Source of the DNA: Salibacterium halotolerans
GTDB lineage: Bacteria > Bacillota > Bacilli > Bacillales > Marinococcaceae
Reading direction: 5' to 3'
NCBI RefSeq assembly: GCF_900115625.1
Contig: NZ_FOXD01000003.1
Coordinates: forward strand, 62,001 to 126,000
Length of the DNA stretch: 64,000 nt
Shown here: positions 28,731 to 38,093 of the stretch, piece by piece
Layout: every line of letters begins with the position of its first letter
Numbering within the stretch: the stretch's first letter is position 1
Position numbers and translations under genes: made by a program
The notes under the pieces: model-generated
Databases searched by the model: none
Seen by the model: the letters and a program-made list of their open reading frames with translations, nothing else
Told to the model about the DNA's origin: nothing

Positions 28731-29165
28731 ATGGATCGTTTGAATGAAGATGTAAAACATGCCTTGAAAGCCAAAGATAAAAAAAGGCTTTCCGTTCTCC
28801 GGGGCGTCAAATCTTCCCTTCAGAATGAAGCGATTAAAGAGGGCAGGGAGCTGCAGGAGCAGGATGCCTTAAGTGTCCTGAATCGTGAATGGAAACAGCG
28901 GAAGGAATCCCTCCATGAGTTTGAAAATGCGGGAAGAAATGATCTGGCAGAAGAGATAGAAACGGAACTTACCATTCTATCTGAATATATGCCCGAGTCA
29001 TTGTCTGAAGAAGAACTGGATCGTATTGTGCAGGAAACCATTACAGAAACCGGGGCTTCCTCAAGCAGTGACATGGGAACGGTCATGTCTGCCGTCATGC
29101 CTAAAGTGCAGGGACGGGCGGATGGAAAACTGGTAAACCAGTTTGTCCGGAATCATTTGACCTGA
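28731..29165 (+). CDS. yqeY: YqeY/GatB-tail family protein
   Basis: 144 residues from the first ATG. A helical protein resembling the tRNA-binding tail of GatB (SVLRGVKSSLQNEAI, then SSSDMGTVMSAVMPKVQGRA near 115-134). Role not established. The AGAAGGTG ribosome site (28708-28714) is 16 bases before this ATG but 7 bases before an in-frame CTG at 28722, which would add MQL and match the usual YqeY start better. Followed by a strong terminator. Confidence 0.9.
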   Translation: MDRLNEDVKHALKAKDKKRLSVLRGVKSSLQNEAIKEGRELQEQDALSVLNREWKQRKESLHEFENAGRNDLAEEIETELTILSEYMPESLSEEELDRIVQETITETGASSSSDMGTVMSAVMPKVQGRADGKLVNQFVRNHLT

Positions 29166-29166
29166 G

Positions 29167-29201
29167 AAAAACATTCCTCCGTGTTCGGGGGAATGTTTTT
29201 T
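29167..29201 (+). terminator. terminator after yqeY
   Basis: AAAAACATTCCTCCG (29167-29181) pairs with CGGGGGAATGTTTTT (29186-29200) with one G-T pair, loop TGTT, T-run. Confidence 0.9.
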
Positions 29202-29279
29202 AAAATGACGGAGAAGGTTTTTGGACAACGTCTGATGATCTAAAGTACCATTGTCGTAGGTGAACTCATCAAAACATGA

Positions 29280-29285
29280 TATAAT
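29280..29285 (+). promoter_or_regulatory. possible extended -10 element (second promoter) of nfeD-floA
   Basis: TATAAT preceded by TGA (29277-29279), an extended -10. No convincing -35 lies 17 bases upstream. It could give basal sigma-A transcription. Confidence 0.35.
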
Positions 29286-29306
29286 AAACATAATGACAGC
29301 CGGATT

Positions 29307-29334
29307 TGAAACCGGATAATGATTTGTTCGTATA
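29307..29334 (+). promoter_or_regulatory. sigma-W promoter of nfeD-floA operon
   Basis: TGAAAC (29307-29312), 16 bases, CGTATA (29329-29334): an exact match to the sigma-W consensus (TGAAAC-N16-CGTA). In B. subtilis the orthologous yqeZ-yqfA-yqfB operon is sigma-W dependent, responding to cell-envelope stress. Confidence 0.88.
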
Positions 29335-29396
29335 TAAAAGGGAGAACGGCCCGGCCGGCTTAGAGAAAAGGAAACATCAGAGAAAGAGGGAGTCAG

Positions 29397-30722
29397 ATGG
29401 TTTATTTCGTGAGAAAATCAGCGGCCGTACTTCTGTCTCTGTTTTTGCTGTTTGCAGCACTTCCAAGCGGTGAAGCCGATGCTTCTGAAAATGATAAGGT
29501 GTTCGTCATTCCAGTGGAACAGACGGTGGAAAGCGGTTTGAAAGCGTTTCTTGAACGCGCGGTGGAAGATGCTGAATCAGCGGGTGCCGATCACATCATT
29601 TTTGAAATCGATACACCGGGTGGTGCTGTGGATGCTGCAGGCGACATTGCCTCCCTCATAGAGGATGCTTCCGTGCCGACGACAGCGTATGTCGTGGAGG
29701 AAGCGATGTCTGCCGGCGCGTACCTTGCGCTCAGCGCTGATGAAATCGCCATGGCGCCTGATACACAGATGGGGGCGGCACAGGTCATTACCGGATCCGG
29801 TAATGCCGCGGGTACCAAAGTTCAGTCGAGCTGGGAGAAAAACATGCAGAACGCTGCGGCATTGAACGGCCGTAATCCAGAGTTCGCGCTGGCCATGGCC
29901 GACCCTTCTGTTGATCTGCCGGAATACAGCGCCGGAAAAGGTGAATTGTTAACGCTTACGGCATCAGAAGCGGCGGAAGTGAATTATGCGGAGTACACAC
30001 CTGAAAACAGGGAAGCCCTGCTGCAGGAACTGAATCTTTCCAATGCAGAAGTGCAGGAAATAGAGGTGAGTGCAGCCGAAAAAATCGCGCGCTTTGTAAC
30101 CAACCCGGTACTTATTCCGATCTTACTGTCTGTTGGAAGTATAGGGCTGATTATAGAGCTTTACTCGCCCGGGTTCGGTATTCCCGGTATTCTCGGTGCA
30201 TCGTCTCTGGGGCTGTTTTTCTTCGGCCACATGATAGCCGGTTTTGCAGGGTATGAAGCGTTAATTCTCGCCGGCGCAGGTCTGATCCTGCTGGCAGTGG
30301 AACTGTTCATCCCCGGTTTTGGTATTTTTGGTCTGCTTGGAGCAGGAGCCTTTATTGCCAGTCTGTTTTTTGCTTCTTATTCCACACTGAACATTGCCGT
30401 TTCGATTCTTATTGCGCTCATTCTATCGGTTGTGACCGTTATTATGATGTTTTCGGTCTTTAAAAAACGGGGACCGGTGAAACGTTTTGTGTTGGAAGAC
30501 TCTGTGACGACAGATGAAGGTTTTATTTCCAATGAAAACCGTCCGGAACTCATAGGACAAACCGGAAAATCATTGACACCTCTCCGCCCTTCCGGTTCCA
30601 TGCAGATGGGGGATGAAAGGCTTGACGTTGTATCGGAAGGAGGATATATTGAAAAAGGACGAGATGTGAAAATTGTGAAAGCAGAAGGTTCCCGGATTGT
30701 CGTGCGTGACATAAACGAATAA
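29397..30722 (+). CDS. yqeZ: NfeD family membrane serine protease-like protein (YqeZ)
   Basis: 441 residues. Signal or anchor segment near 9-27, a ClpP-like domain ([13 protein letters not shown] near 64-76, [15 protein letters not shown] near 102-116 with candidate catalytic Ser), four or five membrane segments near 235-355, and a C-terminal NfeD OB domain (about 375-440). Long-form NfeD proteins pair with flotillin/stomatin proteins, here floA just downstream. Probably part of the sigma-W membrane-protection response. Confidence 0.92.
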   Translation: MVYFVRKSAAVLLSLFLLFAALPSGEADASENDKVFVIPVEQTVESGLKAFLERAVEDAESAGADHIIFEIDTPGGAVDAAGDIASLIEDASVPTTAYVVEEAMSAGAYLALSADEIAMAPDTQMGAAQVITGSGNAAGTKVQSSWEKNMQNAAALNGRNPEFALAMADPSVDLPEYSAGKGELLTLTASEAAEVNYAEYTPENREALLQELNLSNAEVQEIEVSAAEKIARFVTNPVLIPILLSVGSIGLIIELYSPGFGIPGILGASSLGLFFFGHMIAGFAGYEALILAGAGLILLAVELFIPGFGIFGLLGAGAFIASLFFASYSTLNIAVSILIALILSVVTVIMMFSVFKKRGPVKRFVLEDSVTTDEGFISNENRPELIGQTGKSLTPLRPSGSMQMGDERLDVVSEGGYIEKGRDVKIVKAEGSRIVVRDINE

Positions 30723-30741
30723 AGCTGAAGGAGGTTCTTCC

Positions 30742-31755
30742 ATGGATCCGTCCGTGAATTTGACATTAATTATTGTACTGGTGCTCGCTTTTATTCTGCT
30801 GGCGCTCCTGTTTACGTTTGTGCCGATTGCGCTGTGGATTTCCGCGCTGGCCGCAGGAGTGAAAATCGGTATTTTCCAGCTGGTCGGTATGAGACTGCGC
30901 CGCGTCATTCCAAAAAGAGTGGTCAATCCGTTAATTAAAGCGGAAAAAGCCGGTCTTCAGATTGAACTGAACAAACTGGAGGGCCATTACCTTGCCGGAG
31001 GTAACGTCGACCGGGTGGTTAATGCTCTGATTGCCGCCCAGCGCGCCAACATTGAATTAACGTTTGAGCGTTGTGCCGCCATTGACCTGGCAGGCCGGGA
31101 TGTACTGGAAGCGGTCCAGATGAGTGTTAACCCGAAAGTTATTGAAACACCGTTTATCGCCGGTGTTGCGATGGATGGCATTGAAGTGAAGGCGAAAGCC
31201 AGAATCACCGTTCGTGCCAACATTGACCGCCTCGTCGGCGGTGCCGGGGAAGATACAGTGATTGCCCGTGTCGGGGAAGGCATTGTGTCGACCATTGGTT
31301 CGTCCAAAGACCATAAAGCTGTGCTTGAAAATCCGGACTTAATATCTCAGACTGTCCTGAAAAAAGGTCTGGATTCCGGAACAGCGTTTGAGATACTCTC
31401 CATCGATATTGCCGACATCGACATCGGCAAAAACATCGGGGCCGGACTGCAGACCGATCAAGCCGAAGCGGATAAAAATATCGCCCAGGCGAAAGCCGAA
31501 GAACGCCGTGCGATGGCTGTCGCCCACGAGCAGGAGATGAAAGCCCGCGTCGAAGAAATGCGCGCCAAGGTTACCGAGGCGGAAGCGGAAGTACCGATGG
31601 CGATGGCTGAAGCATTCAAAGCAGGTAATCTCGGCGTCATGGACTACATGAACTATCAGAACATCAACGCTGATACAGATATGAGAGGAGCCATCGGCAG
31701 GGAAACGAAAGGGAACGATGACGATGGAAGCAGTCAGACTGACAACCCATTGTAA
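30742..31755 (+). CDS. floA: flotillin-like protein FloA
   Basis: 337 residues. One hydrophobic N-terminal hairpin (about 5-45), a PHB/SPFH-like domain, and a charged coiled coil ([20 protein letters not shown] near 235-254). It forms membrane foci that keep membrane fluidity and organise proteins. GGAGG precedes the ATG. Cotranscribed with nfeD. Confidence 0.96.
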   Translation: MDPSVNLTLIIVLVLAFILLALLFTFVPIALWISALAAGVKIGIFQLVGMRLRRVIPKRVVNPLIKAEKAGLQIELNKLEGHYLAGGNVDRVVNALIAAQRANIELTFERCAAIDLAGRDVLEAVQMSVNPKVIETPFIAGVAMDGIEVKAKARITVRANIDRLVGGAGEDTVIARVGEGIVSTIGSSKDHKAVLENPDLISQTVLKKGLDSGTAFEILSIDIADIDIGKNIGAGLQTDQAEADKNIAQAKAEERRAMAVAHEQEMKARVEEMRAKVTEAEAEVPMAMAEAFKAGNLGVMDYMNYQNINADTDMRGAIGRETKGNDDDGSSQTDNPL

Positions 31756-31791
31756 TAGTACCAAGGCAGTCACTAAGAAAGGGTGGTCCCT

Positions 31792-32298
31792 TTGGAAGCC
31801 TTGATTGATCTGATTTTCGGAAACATTTTGATACTGGGGGCGGTCATCAGTGGTCTGATTGCCCTGTTCGGCCGGATTTCTGCCGGGAATAATGAATCCA
31901 AAGACGGGGAAAAAGGCCGGAATTCCCGGAACAACACCGGCCAGCATCAGAATGGAAAAAGCGAAGAGCCGCCGGACACAAGAACGTCCGGTTCTGTTCC
32001 GGAGACAGAACCGGCTGCTTCCCTCTCCCAGCCGGAAAATGGATATGAACAGCAGATGGAAGAATGGAGGAAAAAACAGAAAAGAGCCCATGAACTTACC
32101 AATGAAGCCGCCCGATCCTCGAATCCCCTTTCTGCATCTTCGGTTTCCGGTGAGAACCAGGAAAGGACTTCAGGCATTGCCCCCATCACGCCCGAAAATG
32201 CGAAACAGGGGGTGCTCTGGGCAGAAATACTCGGTCCTCCCGTTTCCAAAAGAAACAAGCAGCGCGGAACATTCTACGGCCCCCGCAGCCGCCGGTGA
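31792..32298 (+). CDS. third gene of the nfeD-floA operon, anchored disordered protein, unknown
   Basis: 168 residues from TTG 31792, which has AAAGGGTGG 6 bases upstream (GTG 31783 is the alternative). One membrane segment near 2-24 (ALIDLIFGNILILGAVISGL), then a long low-complexity polar region rich in Ser, Asn, Glu and Pro, ending in a basic RNKQRGTFYGPRSRR. B. subtilis has a small unrelated-looking yqfB at this place. No known domain recognised. It probably belongs to the sigma-W operon, which ends at the terminator at 32317. Confidence 0.65.
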   Translation: MEALIDLIFGNILILGAVISGLIALFGRISAGNNESKDGEKGRNSRNNTGQHQNGKSEEPPDTRTSGSVPETEPAASLSQPENGYEQQMEEWRKKQKRAHELTNEAARSSNPLSASSVSGENQERTSGIAPITPENAKQGVLWAEILGPPVSKRNKQRGTFYGPRSRR

Positions 32299-32316
32299 CA
32301 CTATACGAAATTCAGC

Positions 32317-32347
32317 ACGTCCGGGAAATAATCCCGGGCGTTTTTTT
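32317..32347 (+). terminator. terminator of the nfeD-floA operon
   Basis: CGTCCGGG (32318-32325) pairs with CCCGGGCG (32333-32340), followed by seven T. Confidence 0.9.
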
Positions 32348-32359
32348 GTACTGTAACGG

Positions 32360-32387
32360 GGATACATCCTGAATAACATCATAGGAT
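32360..32387 (+). promoter_or_regulatory. possible sigma-E promoter of yqfC-yqfD
   Basis: GGATACA (32360-32366), 13 bases, CATAGGAT (32380-32387). It resembles the mother-cell sigma-E pattern (ATA-containing -35, CATANNNT -10), expected because yqfCD are sigma-E genes in B. subtilis. Confidence 0.45.
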
Positions 32388-32406
32388 GTGAATAGGGGTG
32401 CAAGAG

Positions 32407-32706
32407 ATGCTGGAACAGTGGAAAAGCTGGCTTACGGAAAAATTAACAGTGCCGGAAGATGTCATTACGGATACGCCCAGGTTGACCATGATTGGTCAGC
32501 ATCATTTACTTGTGGAAAATCATCACGGGATCCGCAGCTTTTTTGAAAACAGGATTGAGCTTCATGTACTGGATAAAGAGTTGATCATAAAAGGGGAGCA
32601 ATTTGTCATAAAAAAAATACATCCGGAAGAACTTCTCATTGCAGGGGTTATTGAGGAAATCACCTATGGACAGAGAAAGGAGGGAGGAGCGGATGGGAAA
32701 ACATAA
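32407..32706 (+). CDS. yqfC: sporulation protein YqfC
   Basis: 99 residues. YabP/YqfC family: LPEDV-like VPEDVITDTPRLTMIGQHHL near 16-35 and FVIKKIHPEELLIAGVIEEI near 66-85. Mother-cell sporulation protein of unknown biochemical role, paired with yqfD. ATG 32407 has AGGGGTG 7 bases upstream. It overlaps yqfD by 14 bases. Confidence 0.9.
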   Translation: MLEQWKSWLTEKLTVPEDVITDTPRLTMIGQHHLLVENHHGIRSFFENRIELHVLDKELIIKGEQFVIKKIHPEELLIAGVIEEITYGQRKEGGADGKT

Positions 32707-33868
32707 AGGATGGCTCAGTGTCCGGGTCCGGATGACCGGTGAACGGGTGGAGGACGCTGTAAACGAATGTATCCGTACTTCTCTGGTACTTACAGATGTA
32801 AAAAGAGTAGACAGCCGCTGTGCACAATTTTATGTGACGTCAAACAGTTTGGGTACGCTTGAAGATATCGCACATCGCACAGGCTGTACCCTGGAAACAG
32901 TGTCGCCTTCAAAAACTGACAGAGTAAAAACCACCGCTACCCGCAGGTGGGGGATGGCTGCCGGACTGGGACTGTTTGTCCTCACTCTATTTCTGCTTTC
33001 GAAAATGATTTGGAATGTTAATATTTACGGAGCATCCCCTCCTCTGCAGGATGAGCTTGAAAATCAACTGCAGGAGATGGGGGTGAAACAGGGCGGCTTT
33101 CAGTTTCTCGTTCCGGATGCGGACATGATTCAATCCCGGCTGATGGAGGAAGTGGAAGGGGCGACGTGGATCGGTATGCAGCAAAATGGGACAACCTTTC
33201 AGTTTGAAGTCGCCCAGCAGTCGCTTCCTGAAGAAACAGACAACCCTTCTCCAAGGCATTTGACTGCTTCCAAAACGGCAGTAATCCAGCGGATTTTCGC
33301 CGAGAAAGGCAAACCGGTTGTTCAGGAAAATGAGCTTGTGCATGAAGGCGACCTTCTCATCTCAGGCTATATAGGAGAGGGAGAAGAAACCGAAGCAGTT
33401 GGGGCTGCTGGTGAAGTGTGGGGTGAGACGTGGTATGAAGTAACCGTCTCCCTTCCCCGGGAAAGGCTGCAGGAAACGCTGACAGGAAAAGAAGCTTCGG
33501 CATTTAAGCTGCGTCTTTTTCAATTAAATCTGCCGATCTGGGGATTCCAGGCAGATGAACAATTCAGCGACCATGTTCTGAATCAAAAAGAGTACCAGCT
33601 TTCTGTCTGGAACCGCAGTTTTCCTTTTTCCCTGCGTATTGAAAATTATCAGGAACGCCGGACAACCAGTCAGGACACGGAAGATATCATCACACAAACA
33701 AAAAAAGCAGCAACAACAAGAATGGAACGATATCTCCCTGAAGAGGCCAGTATTATATCTGAAAAAATTTTGCACGAGAACGCCCGTAATGGTAAAGTTA
33801 AACTAGTTATGCATTATAAAGTACTGGAAGACATCAAATCGGAAACACCGATCATCCAAGGAGAATGA
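32693..33868 (+). CDS. yqfD: sporulation protein YqfD
   Basis: 391 residues. N-terminal soluble domain (1-75), one membrane segment near 85-104 (MAAGLGLFVLTLFLLSKMIW), then a long outside domain of the YqfD family. Required for normal spore formation in B. subtilis; exact role unknown. ATG 32693 follows GGAGGGAGGAG inside the end of yqfC. Ends at the phoH ribosome site. Confidence 0.92.
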   Translation: MGKHKGWLSVRVRMTGERVEDAVNECIRTSLVLTDVKRVDSRCAQFYVTSNSLGTLEDIAHRTGCTLETVSPSKTDRVKTTATRRWGMAAGLGLFVLTLFLLSKMIWNVNIYGASPPLQDELENQLQEMGVKQGGFQFLVPDADMIQSRLMEEVEGATWIGMQQNGTTFQFEVAQQSLPEETDNPSPRHLTASKTAVIQRIFAEKGKPVVQENELVHEGDLLISGYIGEGEETEAVGAAGEVWGETWYEVTVSLPRERLQETLTGKEASAFKLRLFQLNLPIWGFQADEQFSDHVLNQKEYQLSVWNRSFPFSLRIENYQERRTTSQDTEDIITQTKKAATTRMERYLPEEASIISEKILHENARNGKVKLVMHYKVLEDIKSETPIIQGE

Positions 33869-33873
33869 GAAGA

Positions 33874-34899
33874 TTGGCAGAAAAGCACGTCATTGAATTG
33901 GAAGTGAAGGATACGAATGAAATGCAGGATTTATTCGGTCCTCATGATATACACCTGAAGCGGATCGAAGAAAAGCTGGATGTTTCCATCACAACCCGAG
34001 GCGAATCACTTATTGTGACGGGGGATGCAGAAGCCGCACGGTTAATCGACCAGGTGCTGGATTGTCTGGTACGTCTGTTGCGCAACGGAATCAAGCTTTC
34101 AGAAAGAGACGTTATTTATGCGGTTCAGCTTGCCTCCGAAGATAAACTGGATCAGCTTGAAGATCTTTATCAGGAAACGATCGCGGTCAACGTAAAAGGA
34201 AAGCCGATTGTTGTAAAAACACTCGGGCAAAAAGAATATGTTGACACGATCCGGAAGAAAGATCTAATTTTTGGAATCGGTCCTGCGGGAACGGGCAAGA
34301 CATACCTCGCTGTTGTTATGGCGGTAAATGCTCTGAAAGAAGGCGGTGTGAAGAAGATAGTACTGACACGCCCGGCAGTGGAAGCAGGCGAGAGCCTCGG
34401 ATTTCTTCCCGGTGATTTAAAGGAGAAAGTGGACCCTTACCTCCGTCCGCTTTACGATGCCCTCCATGATATATTCGGCGTGGAACACACCGCCCGTCTG
34501 ATGGAACGGGGGACTATTGAAGTTGCACCACTTGCCTATATGAGAGGAAGAACGCTCGAGGACGCTTTTGTCATTCTGGATGAAGCGCAGAATACGACCA
34601 GAGAGCAGATTAAAATGTTTCTGACAAGACTCGGTTTCGGGTCCAAAATGGTTGTGAACGGCGACCTGACCCAGGTGGATCTTCCGAAAGGACAGCAGTC
34701 CGGATTAAAAACGGCTGTCCATATTCTGCAGCACCTTAAAAATATCGGCTTTATTTACCTGCAGCCCAGTGACGTTGTCCGGCACACCATCGTCCAGCAG
34801 ATCCTTGATGCCTATGAAGAGGCAGAGTCTCCGCGAAGCACCGGAAACCGGGGAGAACGCCCCGGTACAACAAGCGGCGGTCAGGAGGAAAAGAAATGA
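33874..34899 (+). CDS. phoH: PhoH-like ATPase
   Basis: 341 residues. N-terminal KH-like region, then a P-loop ATPase: Walker A GPAGTGKTYLAV near 133-144, Walker B FVILDEAQNTT near 230-240. PhoH proteins are linked to RNA metabolism and sit next to ybeY in many bacteria. Start TTG 33874 is preferred: AAGGAG (33858-33863) is 10 bases upstream, whereas ATG 33865 is only one base from it. The end overlaps ybeY (ATGA). Confidence 0.93.
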   Translation: MAEKHVIELEVKDTNEMQDLFGPHDIHLKRIEEKLDVSITTRGESLIVTGDAEAARLIDQVLDCLVRLLRNGIKLSERDVIYAVQLASEDKLDQLEDLYQETIAVNVKGKPIVVKTLGQKEYVDTIRKKDLIFGIGPAGTGKTYLAVVMAVNALKEGGVKKIVLTRPAVEAGESLGFLPGDLKEKVDPYLRPLYDALHDIFGVEHTARLMERGTIEVAPLAYMRGRTLEDAFVILDEAQNTTREQIKMFLTRLGFGSKMVVNGDLTQVDLPKGQQSGLKTAVHILQHLKNIGFIYLQPSDVVRHTIVQQILDAYEEAESPRSTGNRGERPGTTSGGQEEKK

Positions 34900-35357
34900 G
34901 TACAGTTGTAGATTTAATTGATGAAACTGAATCGGTCTCAGAAGAACTCCGGAATCTTCTGATGGACGTCCTGAAACAGGCTGCTTCTGCAGAAGGGGTG
35001 CCGGAGCAGGCGGAACTGTCTGTGACCTTGACGGATAATGAAACGATACAGGAAATAAACAGTCAGTACCGGGGCCTGGACAAGCCTACGGATGTCATAT
35101 CGTTTGCTTTGAACGAAGGGGAACAAGACCATCTGCAGGCGGACATGCCGGAACTGCTCGGTGATATCGTCATCAGCCTCGAAAAAGCAGAGGAGCAGGC
35201 TGATACATACGGGCACAGTCTGAAAAGGGAAATGGCATTTCTGGCGGTTCATGGATTGCTCCATCTTCTCGGCTATACGCATGATGAGCCGGAACAGGAA
35301 AGGAAGATGTTCAGCCGTCAGGAATCGATACTGAGTGACTATGGACTTCAAAGATAG
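34896..35357 (+). CDS. ybeY: endoribonuclease YbeY (rRNA maturation factor)
   Basis: 153 residues. UPF0054 metalloprotein with zinc ligands in AVHGLLHLLGYTHDEPEQE near 117-135 (HxxxHxxxxxH). It processes the 3' end of 16S rRNA and takes part in ribosome quality control. GGAGG precedes the ATG. Overlaps both phoH and dgkA. Confidence 0.96.
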   Translation: MSTVVDLIDETESVSEELRNLLMDVLKQAASAEGVPEQAELSVTLTDNETIQEINSQYRGLDKPTDVISFALNEGEQDHLQADMPELLGDIVISLEKAEEQADTYGHSLKREMAFLAVHGLLHLLGYTHDEPEQERKMFSRQESILSDYGLQR

Positions 35358-35733
35358 AAATCAGACAAGACGGCGCCGGCTCTCCCGCTCCTTCCGCTGT
35401 GCCTGGGCGGGATTGACGCTTGTCGTGCGGCAGGAACAGAATATGAAATTTCATCTTCTGACTGCTGCCGTGGTCATAACATGCGGTTTTGTTTTTTCCA
35501 TTCCGCTGTTTCACTGGATGATTCTCGTTTTGGTAATAGGAGGTATGTTCGCACTTGAAGTGATGAACACTGCGGTGGAACGGGTGGTGGATATGATCAC
35601 CGAAGAATATGACCCAGGCGCAGAAAAGGCAAAAGACATTGCCGCGGCAGCTGTTTTTGTATACAGCATTGCTGCTGCTGTCATCGGCATTCTTATTTTT
35701 TATCAGCCGGCAGTAAAGTGGCTTTTTTTATAA
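35341..35733 (+). CDS. dgkA: undecaprenol/diacylglycerol kinase DgkA
   Basis: 130 residues. Three membrane segments (about 39-58, 60-76, 101-122) and the family signature ALEVMNTAVERVVDMITEEY near 68-87. In Gram-positives it phosphorylates undecaprenol to recycle the cell-wall lipid carrier. ATG 35341 gives a start like B. subtilis DgkA; the ribosome site is weak, so translation is probably coupled to ybeY (17-base overlap). Confidence 0.94.
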   Translation: MDFKDRNQTRRRRLSRSFRCAWAGLTLVVRQEQNMKFHLLTAAVVITCGFVFSIPLFHWMILVLVIGGMFALEVMNTAVERVVDMITEEYDPGAEKAKDIAAAAVFVYSIAAAVIGILIFYQPAVKWLFL

Positions 35734-35752
35734 CTAAAGGAGTGAAACAGAC

Positions 35753-36154
35753 ATGTCAGATCGAGAAATTATCGATAAAGCGGCTTCAGCCAGGGAGAAA
35801 GCTTACGTTCCGTATTCCCGGTTCGGAGTCGGTGCTGCTGTATGGACAGAAGATGGTCAGGTGTTTACGGGATGCAACATAGAAAATGCATCGTACGGCT
35901 TGACCAACTGCGCCGAGCGGACAGCGGTCTTTAAAGCAGTCAGCACCGGAGAAAAAAAAATCAGCGGCATCGCCGTCACAGCAGATACACCGGGCCCCGT
36001 CGCACCGTGCGGGGCCTGCAGACAGGTTCTGTCCGAATTTTTGGATCAGGATGCCCGTATTATTCTTGCGAACCTCAAAGGGGATGTCAACGTCACCACG
36101 ATGGCTGCATTGCTTCCCGGAGCTTTTGAAGCGGAGGACATGCATAATGAGTGA
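35753..36154 (+). CDS. cdd: cytidine deaminase
   Basis: 133 residues. Zinc ligands and catalytic Glu are seen in [11 protein letters not shown] near 49-59 (Cys, Glu) and [11 protein letters not shown] near 85-95 (two Cys). This is the three-cysteine tetrameric type. It converts cytidine and deoxycytidine to uridines for pyrimidine salvage. GGAG precedes the ATG. The end overlaps era by 8 bases. Confidence 0.96.
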   Translation: MSDREIIDKAASAREKAYVPYSRFGVGAAVWTEDGQVFTGCNIENASYGLTNCAERTAVFKAVSTGEKKISGIAVTADTPGPVAPCGACRQVLSEFLDQDARIILANLKGDVNVTTMAALLPGAFEAEDMHNE

Positions 36155-37049
36155 AGGATTCAAGTCGGGTTTTGCCGCCATCATCGGCAGACCGAATGCA
36201 GGGAAATCCACCCTTTTGAATCATGTCCTCGGCGAGAAAATCGCGATTATGAGTGATAAGCCGCAGACGACAAGAAATAGAATTCAGGGCGTGTACACAA
36301 GTAGTGAATCCCAGATTATATTCATCGATACACCGGGGATTCACAAGCCAAAGCACAGACTCGGTGATTTTATGGTGCAGTCCGCTGTTCAGACGCTTCA
36401 GGATGTTGATCTTATTCTATTTATTATTGATGCAAACGATCGGTACGGTCCGGGAGAATCGTATATTCTTGAACAGCTTCAACAAGTGTCCACCCCTGTT
36501 TTTCTCGTGATGAATAAGATTGATCAGCTTCATCCGGACCAGCTTCTTGAAAAGATTGACAGCTACCGCCGCCGCGCGGATTTCTCGGAAGTTGTCCCCA
36601 TCTCGGCGCTGCAGGGAAACAACGTCGATACCCTGATTGAACAGATTACCGGATACCTGGAGGAAGGTCCGCAGTTTTATCCGGAGGACCAGCTGACAGA
36701 CCATCCCGAACGGTTCGTTGTCAGTGAACTCGTGCGGGAGAAAGTCCTGCATCTCACCGAGGATGAGGTTCCTCATTCCATTGCTGTTTACATCGAAGAT
36801 ATGAAAGAACGGGAGGAAGGCGCGGTGTATATTGCCGCGGTTATTGTCGTGGAACGCCCTTCGCAGAAAGGTATTATTATAGGAAAACAGGGCAGTATGC
36901 TGAAAGAAATAGGGAAACGGGCGAGACTGGATATTGAATCCCTTCTCGGCTCAAACGTTCACATCGATTTATGGGTGAAAGTTCAAAAAGACTGGCGGAA
37001 CAGCCGCTTTCAGCTGAATGAGTACGGTTATTCGGATGAGGAGTACTGA
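36147..37049 (+). CDS. era: GTPase Era
   Basis: 300 residues. G1 GRPNAGKST near 13-21, G3 DTPG near 60-63, G4 NKID near 122-125, C-terminal KH domain ([19 protein letters not shown] near 241-259). It binds the 3' end of 16S rRNA and checks 30S assembly. ATG 36147 has GGAGG 9 bases upstream within cdd. Confidence 0.97.
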   Translation: MSEGFKSGFAAIIGRPNAGKSTLLNHVLGEKIAIMSDKPQTTRNRIQGVYTSSESQIIFIDTPGIHKPKHRLGDFMVQSAVQTLQDVDLILFIIDANDRYGPGESYILEQLQQVSTPVFLVMNKIDQLHPDQLLEKIDSYRRRADFSEVVPISALQGNNVDTLIEQITGYLEEGPQFYPEDQLTDHPERFVVSELVREKVLHLTEDEVPHSIAVYIEDMKEREEGAVYIAAVIVVERPSQKGIIIGKQGSMLKEIGKRARLDIESLLGSNVHIDLWVKVQKDWRNSRFQLNEYGYSDEEY

Positions 37050-37145
37050 TAAGGCAAATATTACAGGGCATGTTCTAAAGCGGGGCCAGACATCCTAAGT
37101 CTTAAGCAGTCTACACGACAATCCGTGAAAGAAAGGGTGTCTGCC

Positions 37146-37280
37146 ATGCTTGAGAAGGAACTGTTTCCCTGGGACTTATTTTATTTGACCGGAAATATAG
37201 ATGCTTATCTGCTTACGAAAGAAATGGAACAGCATACCCTGGAAGACAGAGAAGAACATCCCGGGGAGAAACTGGAATAA
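37146..37280 (+). CDS. yqzL: YqzL family small protein
   Basis: 44 residues: MLEKELFPWDLFYLTGNIDA, then YLLTKEMEQ and an acidic tail. It matches the YqzL family, which lies between era and recO in B. subtilis. AAAGGGTG is 7-8 bases upstream. The W-LF--TGNI-AYLL-KE pattern is the family hallmark. Function unknown. Confidence 0.88.
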   Translation: MLEKELFPWDLFYLTGNIDAYLLTKEMEQHTLEDREEHPGEKLE

Positions 37281-37300
37281 CAGAGCAGGGAAGGACAGCC

Positions 37301-38044
37301 ATGCTGGAAAAAGCGGAAGGAATTGTACTGCGCACGTTTGCATACGGGGAAACCAACAGCATACTCAAAATCTTTACGAGGGAAGCCGGAAAAATATCGG
37401 TCATGGCGCGCGGTGCAAAGAAACCCAAAAGCAGTCTGGCCGCGGTCGCCCAGCCGTTTGTGTACGCTTATTTTATATACTACCCTTCAACCGGTATGAA
37501 AACACTCAACCAGGGAGATACAATCGATTCATTCCGGGAACTTCGGTATGATATCGTACGGACAGCGTATGCCTCTTATATTGTGGAACTTCTTGATAAA
37601 CTGACGGAGGAACAGGAAACAAATCCATTTTTATTTGAACTGATTCTCCAGCTTCTGCGGCGTATGAATGAGGAAGATGATGCGGAAGTGCTCGTCCGGA
37701 TTTTTGAAATGAAAATGACGTCCCAGGCCGGCATTCAACCGGTACTCGAAGAATGCGCGCGCTGCGGCAGCAAAGAGGGGACGTTTCATTTTTCCATCAA
37801 GGAGGCCGGATTTTTGTGCCACCGCTGTTTTCACGTGGACGAGCGGAGAATTGCGATTCAGCCGAAAACGGTACAGCTTCTGCGTACTTTTTTTCATCTT
37901 GATATCGGCCGTTTTGGTGATATTTCACTCGGGCAAAAGACGAAAGATGAACTCAGACTCGTGCTGGATTCCTATTACCAGGAATATTCCGGCCTCCAGT
38001 TGAAGTCAAAACGTTTTCTGGAGCAGATGCAAAGGTGGGAATAA
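37301..38044 (+). CDS. recO: DNA repair protein RecO
   Basis: 247 residues. N-terminal OB fold (EGIVLRTFAYGETNSILKIF near 6-25), helical region, and a zinc site with CARCGS near 149-154 and CHRCF near 171-175. It loads RecA onto single-stranded DNA with RecR. The ATG has GGAAGGACAGCC before it. Confidence 0.96.
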   Translation: MLEKAEGIVLRTFAYGETNSILKIFTREAGKISVMARGAKKPKSSLAAVAQPFVYAYFIYYPSTGMKTLNQGDTIDSFRELRYDIVRTAYASYIVELLDKLTEEQETNPFLFELILQLLRRMNEEDDAEVLVRIFEMKMTSQAGIQPVLEECARCGSKEGTFHFSIKEAGFLCHRCFHVDERRIAIQPKTVQLLRTFFHLDIGRFGDISLGQKTKDELRLVLDSYYQEYSGLQLKSKRFLEQMQRWE

Positions 38045-38057
38045 GAGTCCAAAGCAC

Positions 38058-38087
38058 TTGACAAGTACGTATTAAGTTCAGTAAGAT
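38058..38087 (+). promoter_or_regulatory. sigma-A promoter of the glyQS T-box transcript
   Basis: TTGACA (38058-38063), 18 bases, TAAGAT (38082-38087). Transcription would start near 38094, just before T-box stem I. Confidence 0.65.
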
Positions 38088-38093
38088 GCAATA

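Noticed and set aside
29280-29285. TATAAT as main promoter of nfeD
   Set aside because: Lacks a -35, whereas the sigma-W pair 22 bases further on is an exact consensus; kept only as a weak extra signal.
37050-37145. Possible RNA gene between era and yqzL
   Set aside because: No cloverleaf, terminator or promoter could be supported.
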